Of a stretch of DNA of 64,000 nt, positions 30,661-38,836 are shown piece by piece. The DNA lies in NCBI RefSeq assembly GCF_001661345.1, contig NW_017962925.1, positions 372,001-436,000 on the forward strand, written 5' to 3'. The stretch comes from Ascoidea rubescens DSM 1968. Lineage: Eukaryota > Ascomycota > Saccharomycetes > Ascoideales > Ascoideaceae. The notes beneath the pieces were generated by a model, which was not told the DNA's origin, made no database searches, and saw only the letters and a program-made list of their open reading frames with translations. Made by a program: the position numbers and the translations under genes. Each line of letters begins with the position of its first letter. The stretch's first letter is position 1.

Positions 30661-31230
30661 CCTGCTACCATCACTCTGCTAAGTGACTTCTGGACCAGAC
30701 ATGTCTGCATCTTCTTCTTCACCAGCAACTGAGGCAGATGAGATGGAGCAAAATCGCATAGAACCACGGCTGCGGTCCCTGAGCATCACACATGCATTTG
30801 CAGATAAACACGTCAACAAACGTCTGAAAACATCTGTCAGCAGATACTCACCTTATATGCTAAGTGCACCCTGGAAACGGCGTGAGTGTCCCCTAGAATA
30901 GAAATGACCTGTAGCTGAGACTCAGGGCGCGTGTTTTTTTGCTAAACAGCATTGTGCTTTAGTATTTTTTGTTTGTGTTTTTCCGCTTTGGGACAACAAT
31001 TGACATTATGTATTGATTTACCATCTTTTATACTGTTTACTTATATTTGTTTATACTGACTGTAGTTGTTTTCAATTGACTTGAGTGGAAATATTTTTGG
31101 CATCATTTTTTCTTATCACCTTGTTTATGCTTTGCTATTCCTTATTTTTTGTTATTTTATCTTTTTTTGTTCTTCTGTCTGCCTTTTATAATTTTTCTTT
31201 ATTCTTTTTGTTTCTCAATTGTTTGTATTA
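30661..31230. other. Intergenic region between RAD26 and ASE1
   Basis: Divergent promoter region. GGGCGCGTG at about 30926 is MCB-like but not exact; ASE1 is cell-cycle regulated in yeast. A 66-codon open frame at 30701-30901 is discussed as a doubtful small ORF. The last 250 bp before ASE1 are T-rich. Confidence 0.5.
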
Positions 31231-34200
31231 ATGTCCAGCTCTAGTATCAGTTTAGAGAGTACTCCAACTCCAGCTCTCAAGCTTAAGACTTTTCCAAACG
31301 ACCTTGGTTTCGATGATAAACCAGATAATAATTTCAATTCAAAGGGTCTGGATGATATTTGCCTTGAAAATGTCGACGATATTAACAATAGCTATTTTAT
31401 GCAAAATGGGACTAGTAATCTTGATCATGAAATGCAAAATGAAAATTCTGTCAGAAAACTTCCTCTGATTCAAGATCTTAATTCATCGCCTTGTTCTTTT
31501 AATACAAGTATGAATAACATGAAAATAGTATCTTCTTCAACTTCTTCAACTTCTTCAAAATCTTCAAAGTCTTCAATTCAAAAAAAGAAAACATTGAAAA
31601 CTAGTAACAGTCATAACGCTTTAAAATCTGTCAATAAAAAACTATGTAGAAAAAGTATGGTCAATGATAAACAAATGTCAAGGATTTCCAGCCAGCTAGA
31701 TTCTGCTTTACAACAGCTTTATTCTGCTTATGATGAAATTGGTTACTTGAATGAAGAAAAATTCGAAAAAGAAAAGGATTTATATGATCAATTATCTAAG
31801 ACAATATTAAAAAATGTTCAATTGTTCAACGATCAGAAAAATTTGTTAAAGAATAATTGCTTTATTTTACAACAAAACATCTTTAAAATTATTAAAATTC
31901 TATCGAAGCTGGGTTTGAATTTAAAACCTAGAAATTTCACTGATAGCATCAATAATCCAAATGAGAATCCAAATAATAATCCAAAGAATAATCCAAATAA
32001 CAATTCAAATAATGATTCAAATAATAATTTTGACTCAACTCAAAACAAAAATCAATTACAATCAAACTCACAATCTCAAGATCAAGCCCAACCTCAAACC
32101 CAAACCCAATACCATAACCAATCTAATACCACAACCTCAAGTTCAACTTCTTCTAATAATCTTTTAAATACACTTAAATCTCCCTTTCAAAATGAAATAA
32201 TATCTATCGACGACATTCTATCTGATATAAGTGAAGTCAACAGTATTCTTCAAATAATTCCTAATTATAATTCCTTGAAAACCTTTATATTAAATGAAAT
32301 TTCTTCTCCTTATCTTAGCACAGAAAAAAAATTAATTTTTTCCTTAAAACTATTATCAAAAGAATATTTTACAAGAATTTTATCCTTTCTTAACAAATCA
32401 TTAATCTTACATCAATCATCTCATGAAATCGATTACTATCTATCTTCTTCAAATGGCTCAAATTTCGATTCAGATACAATCCAATTCATCCAAAAATTGC
32501 CAAATTTAAATGAATGCAAAAATTGTATATATGAATTGGAAAAAATTAATATTGATAATGATGATTTGATATTAAAAATTTCAGTAAATTTGTTAAATTC
32601 AAATAATTTTAACAACTTATCTGATTGGATCTTTGAAAAAATCGACAATGAAATCGATTTAATTAATTCTGTCAAACTAGAAAAAATTAGAGAAATTAAT
32701 TACTTATCAAATGAAATACTAAAATACTGGGAAATTTTATATGATTTTAGCTCCTTCTCTCCTCAAAGAGATATAAGAGCAAAAAATATTTCTCAAAAAT
32801 TTAAATATAATAGAATCGGTGAATTTAATGGTGAATTAGATAAAAGAATTATTTTGTGCGCTAAAAATCCAAACAATTCTTTTTCGATGCTTGGTTTAAA
32901 CCACAGTTCAATTAAATATTTGAAAAATATTCTTAAAAAATTAATCATCGAAAAATCCAATGCAGAAATAAAATTAAATGATTATCTTGCTTCATGTGAA
33001 AAATTATGGAAACAAGTATTCGAAGATGAAAATTATATTAAAACCTTTAAATCAAACTACCTTTATTTAAATAATTCAAATGATAAATCCCAATTCAAAT
33101 TAACAACTACCACACTTAAAGCATTTAACGAAGAACAAGAAAGATTAATCTTGAAAAAAAAAAATTTAATAAAAGACTTGATTTTAAATTTCAGAAGTAA
33201 AATAATCAAAATCTGGGATCAACTACATTACACTAAGGAGGAAAGATTGGAGCAATTTAGTTTAATTGATAATACAACTGAGTATAATGATAAAACTCTA
33301 GACTTGTATGAAGCCCAATATGAAAAATTAAACAAAACTCTAGGGTATTTTAAACCAATTCTCGACTTAATTCAAAATTTAACCAAAATAATTGAAGATA
33401 AAAAAGCTTTAGAAGAATCACAACAAAACTCTTCCCGATTATTAAAGAGAAATTACTCTAAAATTTTACTCGAAGAAGAGAAAATGAGAAGAAATATTAA
33501 TAAAAACTTGCCCAAAGTAATTTATGAATTAAAATCTAGACTAATTGATTATAAGAATCAAAACCATCAAAAAGACTTTTTATTCGATGGCATCAATTAC
33601 TTAAATAAAGTTTTGGAAATTGAAGATGGTCTAAAAATTAAATCTGTTGTTAAATCAAATTTTTCTAAGAAAAACATTAGCACTAGCATAAACCAACTCA
33701 AACCAGTGATATCTCAACCTTCTTCAACAAGAAAAGTTCCAAACTCATCAGGTAGAAGACCAAAAAATATTGCTATATTTAACTCGTCAACGATCAAATT
33801 ATCATCGATAAGAAATAACAAGACAAGATTGGTGCACTCTAATAAAAGAAACAGTAACGTCAAAAATGCATCACCATTAAGAAACACCGTGAAAAACTTT
33901 TCTGCAAACATTTCACCAATTAAAGTTCAAAATGACAGTTCAAAAAGAAATTCCAAAATACAAACAATACAAACAATACAAACAATAAAGGCTAGTTCAC
34001 CAATCTCAACACCAAGAAAAGCTTTAAGTGTCTTGCAGCATAACACTTATGATTGTAATAAAGCATTGTTTTCAAGTCCAGATAAATTGAATAAAACTCC
34101 AACGAGTTTGAAAACCATAGACATTTTTGTTGATAAACCAAAAGTTACTCCAACAAGTCAAAGATTTTATTCTCGGTCAGCTGAAAATGATAATGATAAT

Positions 34201-34428
34201 AAAGAAAACTTTGAGCCAGATGACATATATTTCAATAATCAAATTTCAGATTCAAACTCAAGTTCAAAATCCAAAAGCAAAGACAGGAGGTTGTCTGCCA
34301 TTGATATGATAAATGAATCAATTATAGAAGATGAGCAAAGTTTTATTACCTGGCAGAATAATAAACTAGATCATTTAAATAAAAAAACAACTTCGAATTC
34401 TGGTGACGGCAATATATTATGCAATTAA
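31231..34428 (+). CDS. ASE1: Microtubule-bundling spindle midzone protein Ase1 (MAP65/PRC1)
   Basis: Cross-links antiparallel microtubules at the anaphase midzone. Helical spectrin-like rod: SQLDSALQQLYSAYDEIGYL near residue 150, KIREINYLSNEILKYWEILY, and the conserved C-terminal microtubule-binding part IIKIWDQLHYTKEERLEQF, then LLEEEKMRRNINKNLPKVIY and DFLFDGINYL. The tail after about residue 810 is basic with many SP/TP sites and a KENFEPDD KEN-box, suggesting APC/C turnover. An Asn/Gln-rich insert lies at about 245-310. 1066 residues, longer than S. cerevisiae Ase1 (885). Start ATG 31231. The ASE1-SGT1-NOB1 order matches YOR058C-YOR056C. Confidence 0.93.
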   Translation: MSSSSISLESTPTPALKLKTFPNDLGFDDKPDNNFNSKGLDDICLENVDDINNSYFMQNGTSNLDHEMQNENSVRKLPLIQDLNSSPCSFNTSMNNMKIVSSSTSSTSSKSSKSSIQKKKTLKTSNSHNALKSVNKKLCRKSMVNDKQMSRISSQLDSALQQLYSAYDEIGYLNEEKFEKEKDLYDQLSKTILKNVQLFNDQKNLLKNNCFILQQNIFKIIKILSKLGLNLKPRNFTDSINNPNENPNNNPKNNPNNNSNNDSNNNFDSTQNKNQLQSNSQSQDQAQPQTQTQYHNQSNTTTSSSTSSNNLLNTLKSPFQNEIISIDDILSDISEVNSILQIIPNYNSLKTFILNEISSPYLSTEKKLIFSLKLLSKEYFTRILSFLNKSLILHQSSHEIDYYLSSSNGSNFDSDTIQFIQKLPNLNECKNCIYELEKINIDNDDLILKISVNLLNSNNFNNLSDWIFEKIDNEIDLINSVKLEKIREINYLSNEILKYWEILYDFSSFSPQRDIRAKNISQKFKYNRIGEFNGELDKRIILCAKNPNNSFSMLGLNHSSIKYLKNILKKLIIEKSNAEIKLNDYLASCEKLWKQVFEDENYIKTFKSNYLYLNNSNDKSQFKLTTTTLKAFNEEQERLILKKKNLIKDLILNFRSKIIKIWDQLHYTKEERLEQFSLIDNTTEYNDKTLDLYEAQYEKLNKTLGYFKPILDLIQNLTKIIEDKKALEESQQNSSRLLKRNYSKILLEEEKMRRNINKNLPKVIYELKSRLIDYKNQNHQKDFLFDGINYLNKVLEIEDGLKIKSVVKSNFSKKNISTSINQLKPVISQPSSTRKVPNSSGRRPKNIAIFNSSTIKLSSIRNNKTRLVHSNKRNSNVKNASPLRNTVKNFSANISPIKVQNDSSKRNSKIQTIQTIQTIKASSPISTPRKALSVLQHNTYDCNKALFSSPDKLNKTPTSLKTIDIFVDKPKVTPTSQRFYSRSAENDNDNKENFEPDDIYFNNQISDSNSSSKSKSKDRRLSAIDMINESIIEDEQSFITWQNNKLDHLNKKTTSNSGDGNILCN

Positions 34429-35044
34429 GTAATCTAATAATTAATTGGCTATTTTATTTTTAAGAAAAGTTTTAGATTTTTTTTTAAGTTCTTTCATGTT
34501 ATTTTTAAAATATTTTTGTATCATAAGATTTAAAAGAAAAAAAAATATAATTCAAAAGTTTTATGTTTTTTCAATATCATGTCTTTCATTTTAATTTTTT
34601 TTTAACTTTATTTCATATCACTGTTTTAACAAATTCATACTTATTATATATTTTGTTCATAATTATTTTTTATTTAAACTTTATATTCTTTTTCTTTCAT
34701 TTCTCACTTTCCAGTTTTTATTTTTCATGTTTCATTGTTCATGTCTAATTACAAGATATAAAAATATTAATTTTTAATGAATAGAGATACCCAAATTTTT
34801 AATAAATGAAATATTATTAAAAAGCTAAATATAATAATGAATCCTATAAAACATAACTAAAGGAAAAGAAAATCAAAGAACACAGATAAAATGGAAAACA
34901 AAGCTATTTAAAAAAGGAAAAAGAAAAATTGCAATAAAATCATCATGAATGCGCAAACAATGTATTAATAAAAACAAAAAAAAACAAAAAAAAATAAAAA
35001 CAAAAAAAAATAAAAACAAAAAAAAAATAAAAAAACAAAAAAAA
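34429..35044. other. AT-rich convergent intergenic region
   Basis: 3' flanks of ASE1 and SGT1. Very T-rich, then A-rich; at 34972-35043 there are repeated AAAAACAAAAA / AAATAAAAAC units just before the SGT1 stop. No gene seen. Confidence 0.6.
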
Positions 35045-36451
35045 CTACCATTTTTTAGCAACCATTCCAGAAGGAGGATCAACAGGGAAGGATTTTTTTG
35101 AAACTTCTTCCCAGTTAGTTGAAAGAGCAGTACCACCACTTTCAACATAACTTTTCATCATTGCCCTTCTTGTTTCGTCAGATGCATCTTTGAAAATAGT
35201 CTTGAAAAAACTCATTTCATCTTCTTGGTCTTTTTCATCAACACCAATATCTATATTTGCCCAATCGGTTTTGGATTTTGAGGAACTTGGGTATTTCATT
35301 GCCTGAGGAATGTTATGAATCGAGTCTTTGGAAGAACCATCCTTATCGGTGTGTTCAGTTTGATCATCTTCGCTGTCTACTTGTTCTAATGTAGACCATT
35401 TTGAATCATCAACGGCAGTTAAAAATAATTCCAATTTTGAGCCGAAAAGTTTGTAGGAAGATTCTTTAGGAATAATTTTCTTTGAAAGATCAATTGAGTA
35501 ATAAAATTGTTTTTCTGATTTAGAATCTTTAAAAGAAAACTCTACACAAGATTCAGAAAAGGTGACTTCTAAAGTTTCCTTTGGAATAAATTTAATAAAA
35601 ACTGAAGCATCAATTAAAGTTCCATTTTGGAAAAAATCAGTTCTAAAAGTTTTTGGATAAGTTATTTCTCTAGAAATAGGAGCTTTAATAGGTTTAGAGA
35701 CTTTTGGAGGCGCAGAAATAACTTGAATGTTTTGTTTTCTTGCGGGAGCTGGTTTTAAAGTTGAAGCTTCAGAATCAGTAATTGGTTCAATTTTGGGGAT
35801 ATTGTTTTTTGGAGTGTTGTTTTTGTCATTCGAGCTAAAAATTGAAGAATCTTCAGAAGCAACGTTTGAAATGTTAGAAGTAGATGAAACAGCAGGAGCA
35901 TTTGGGCTTTGTGGATTTGATGGATTTAATTCTTTAGAGATAGAAGCCTCAGAAACAGAAGCATTAGAAGCTTCACTGACTTTATAAGATTTGGGAACAG
36001 GAAGAAGGATCTTGTGATTTAAATAATCCAACTTGGTCAGATCTTCATTTAAATCTAACAGCTCGAAGTCAATATCTAATTGGACTAATTTGTTGGAAGA
36101 TTTCTTGATCCAAATACCCAAAGTTGCTTGGTCTGGATAGTCGTAAGATTGTGCAAAAGTAAAATACTTGAGAGAGTTTAAATATTGATTTGAGAGGAAA
36201 AAGAGAACTCCTAATTTGAAATATGACTGGGCAATCAATTTTCTTTGAGACCTTTTTTTGGCAATTTCAAGAGACTTGAAAGCATAGTTCAAGGCTACCT
36301 GAAATTTTCGTAATCTTTGGTAACTCAAAGAGATTTCGATGATTGCATTGTAGTGAGATGGTGATTCTTGGAGCATTGGATAAAGAACGTCAATGGCTTC
36401 AGCGAACTGGCTTGTTTGGTTCAAATGAGCAGCAGTTTTCAAGGAAGACAT
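35045..36451 (-). CDS. SGT1: Hsp90 co-chaperone Sgt1
   Basis: Adaptor linking Hsp90 with Skp1 for assembly of SCF ligases and the CBF3 kinetochore complex. Domain order is classic: N-terminal TPR (residues 1-120, with AEAIDVLYPMLQESPSHYNA), a Ser/Ala-rich linker, the CS domain at about 240-335 (RTDFFQNGTLIDASVFIKFI, IDLSKKIIPKESSYKLFGSK), and the SGS domain at the C-terminus (DWANIDIGVDEKDQEDEM, FKDASDETRRAMMKSYVESG, GTALSTNWEEV). 468 residues against 395 in S. cerevisiae. Start ATG 36451. Divergent from NOB1 as in YOR057W/YOR056C. Confidence 0.96.
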   Translation of the reverse strand: MSSLKTAAHLNQTSQFAEAIDVLYPMLQESPSHYNAIIEISLSYQRLRKFQVALNYAFKSLEIAKKRSQRKLIAQSYFKLGVLFFLSNQYLNSLKYFTFAQSYDYPDQATLGIWIKKSSNKLVQLDIDFELLDLNEDLTKLDYLNHKILLPVPKSYKVSEASNASVSEASISKELNPSNPQSPNAPAVSSTSNISNVASEDSSIFSSNDKNNTPKNNIPKIEPITDSEASTLKPAPARKQNIQVISAPPKVSKPIKAPISREITYPKTFRTDFFQNGTLIDASVFIKFIPKETLEVTFSESCVEFSFKDSKSEKQFYYSIDLSKKIIPKESSYKLFGSKLELFLTAVDDSKWSTLEQVDSEDDQTEHTDKDGSSKDSIHNIPQAMKYPSSSKSKTDWANIDIGVDEKDQEDEMSFFKTIFKDASDETRRAMMKSYVESGGTALSTNWEEVSKKSFPVDPPSGMVAKKW

Positions 36452-36762
36452 GGTGGGTGATAACAGAAATCAATTGAAGCAGCAGATATGAATGTAAGAT
36501 TGGGGAAACGTAGCAGCAAGAACTGGATGATGAAGGTAAAGGAGAAGAAGAAGGAGAGGAAGAAGGAGAAGAAATAGGTGCTTATATACAGTTCCTGCTG
36601 AGAAAAGCAAGACTACCTTCGTCCCACGCCACTGGTTTTCACAAAAAATTTGCTGAAATTTTTTTGTGAAACGCAAAACTTTTTTCATTGGGGTTTGAGA
36701 ATCTTGTGTAAGGACTGTTTTTTTAGATCAGATTTGAGCAGAGAAGTTGTTTTTGTTGAGCA
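36452..36762. promoter_or_regulatory. Divergent SGT1/NOB1 promoter with strong inverted repeat
   Basis: Arms at 36637-36651 and 36656-36671 (TTTCACAAAAAATTT and its complement with one extra T) are separated by GCTG. The TGAAATTTTTTT half resembles the RRPE element of ribosome-biogenesis promoters, which would suit NOB1. The SGT1-side leader at 36536-36575 is purine-rich on the + strand, so CT-rich in its transcript. Confidence 0.55.
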
Positions 36763-38559
36763 ATGGACGAGAAGAATCAGAAGAATCAGAATGAAACTGC
36801 TGTGGTTGGGAACACAACGGGAGAGGTGCACCCTCCATCAGAAACACAAGGTCAGTCAGAGCCAGAAATACCATCAATTAATTCGTTGGTTCTAGATGCT
36901 GGGCCATTGATCACACAGAACATTGGCTCATTCAAACAGTATGCTCAAAACATTTTCACCACTCCAGCGGTTTTCAATGAAGTAAAGGATGAAAATGCAA
37001 GAAGGAACTTGGAATTGCACAAAGATTTGATTAAAATTAGACAGCCTAAACCAGAATTTGTCAAAAAAGTCTTAAACTTTTCCAAATTAACAGGGGATTA
37101 CAACGTTTTGAGTATCAACGATATTCATATCATTGCACTAACATATGAATTGGAAGTCGAATTGAATAAAGGGGACTGGAGATTAAGACAGTATCCTGGA
37201 GAGGTGAAAAATAGACCTGTCAAGAAAAGTGTGGATAGTAAAAAGAAAGATGATATTGAAGACAATAAAAACCAACAAAACAATGACATCAATAAAAATG
37301 AAATTGAGAATAAAAAAGATATAAATGAAAGTGAAATTGAGAATAAAAAAGATATAAAAGAAAATGAAAGTATAAAAAAAGAAAATAAAAATCAAACTAA
37401 GTTTGATATCAATGATGAAAAGAAAGATGAAAAGAAAGATGGTAAGAAAAATGAAGAGAAAGAAGGTATAAAATTGACTGATTCAGTGGAAAAAACCAAA
37501 CGTAGACGAGGTGGCAGAAAACACAGAGAAAAAGAAGCTATGTTAAAAGACGGATTTCAAATTCAGTTTCAAAAATCTTCAAAAAATAGTCAAAAAATTG
37601 GTAATTTCAAAAAGAATAACATCAAAAAATCTCAAAAAGTTGAAAGCACTCTCGAAATAAATTCTGGAGTGAATTCCAGTCAAGATCAAGCTAAAAAACT
37701 GAAAACCACTCAGGATGAAATTCCTACGAAAACTATAGCTGATATTAAAATCAATGATCGGTCAAGTGAGAAAGATAAAGATCAAGAAAACAAAAAAGAT
37801 ACTACTACCGAGGATGAACATGATAGTGATGATGAAGGTGAGTGGATTACATCCGAATCCATTCAACAAGAAATTATAAAAGAACAAGAAGGCGAAATAC
37901 TTTTTAGGAATAGAAATAAAAAAGTAATTGCAAAAAAAGTCGCTGTAAAAGCTGCATTAGCATCGGGAGATTTTGCAGTTCAAAATGTCGCATTACAAAT
38001 CAATTTGAATTTAATGAATTCTATGAATGGGTTAAAGATAAATAGAGTTAGAAATTATATGTTGAGATGTCATGGTTGTTTTTACTTAATACCTTATAAT
38101 CAAGAAAAAAAGGTTAATCATAAACTACAATTCTGTCCCAGATGTGGTGGTGCAACAATATTAAGATGTTTAGTATCGGTTGATTCCTCTACTGGAAAGG
38201 TAACACCTCTTTTGAAAAAAAATTTTGAATGGCATAAAAGAGGTAATAAATATTCAATGTCTTCTCCCTTATCCAAAAACCATCTCAAGAAATATGGAAA
38301 AAGTGGGTTTCAGCATAACAAGGTGAATAGAAAGTATGAAGTACCTTTATTGAGAGAAGATCAAAAAGAGTATCAACAAGCGATAAAGGACGAGGACTGG
38401 TCAAAAAGACAAAATATCAAAATGCTTGAGCAATGGATTGGAGGATCAGACATAAATCCATTTGCAATTGATAACAGCTTGCGATACCACGACCAGCACA
38501 GTGGGGGTGTCAGAGTTAATAGAGGCAGATACGCAAATGCCTCCAGAAGAAGAAAATAG
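36763..38559 (+). CDS. NOB1: Endonuclease Nob1, 20S pre-rRNA D-site cleavage
   Basis: Cleaves at the 3' end of 18S rRNA during the last step of small-subunit maturation. The PIN nuclease domain lies at about residues 40-150: SLVLDAGPLITQNI with the first catalytic Asp, TTPAVFNEVKDENAR and LSINDIHIIALTYELE with later acidic residues. A long Lys/Glu-rich linker follows. The zinc ribbon at about 432-465 has CHGCFYLIP and FCPRCGG, then the C-terminal basic region ends in ASRRRK. The linker makes this 598 residues against 459 in S. cerevisiae. Start ATG 36763. Confidence 0.95.
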   Translation: MDEKNQKNQNETAVVGNTTGEVHPPSETQGQSEPEIPSINSLVLDAGPLITQNIGSFKQYAQNIFTTPAVFNEVKDENARRNLELHKDLIKIRQPKPEFVKKVLNFSKLTGDYNVLSINDIHIIALTYELEVELNKGDWRLRQYPGEVKNRPVKKSVDSKKKDDIEDNKNQQNNDINKNEIENKKDINESEIENKKDIKENESIKKENKNQTKFDINDEKKDEKKDGKKNEEKEGIKLTDSVEKTKRRRGGRKHREKEAMLKDGFQIQFQKSSKNSQKIGNFKKNNIKKSQKVESTLEINSGVNSSQDQAKKLKTTQDEIPTKTIADIKINDRSSEKDKDQENKKDTTTEDEHDSDDEGEWITSESIQQEIIKEQEGEILFRNRNKKVIAKKVAVKAALASGDFAVQNVALQINLNLMNSMNGLKINRVRNYMLRCHGCFYLIPYNQEKKVNHKLQFCPRCGGATILRCLVSVDSSTGKVTPLLKKNFEWHKRGNKYSMSSPLSKNHLKKYGKSGFQHNKVNRKYEVPLLREDQKEYQQAIKDEDWSKRQNIKMLEQWIGGSDINPFAIDNSLRYHDQHSGGVRVNRGRYANASRRRK

Positions 38560-38836
38560 CCCATCTGCAAAGCAAAATAAATGTATAGATTAGTGTGTAA
38601 TATTATAATCCATTGGAGTAACAAACGCATTTGATATAAGCTGCATGTCTATGCATGTTATTTTATGTTAATGCTTGTTCAGGTTTAGTGCCGCATGATT
38701 TCATTGTCACATGAATTACATGTGATTTATTTCCTCTTTGGGAATTTCTGATATAATCGTCCCAGAGTGTAAATCTGGAGGTTTCTATCTGAAAGCGACC
38801 ATCCATCAGTATCTTTATTCATGATTGCTCTACGCA

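Noticed and set aside
34972-35043. A-rich tract as a poly(A) tail of a retrocopy
   Set aside because: It lies at the SGT1 stop, has no target-site duplication and is part of general AT-rich convergent DNA.
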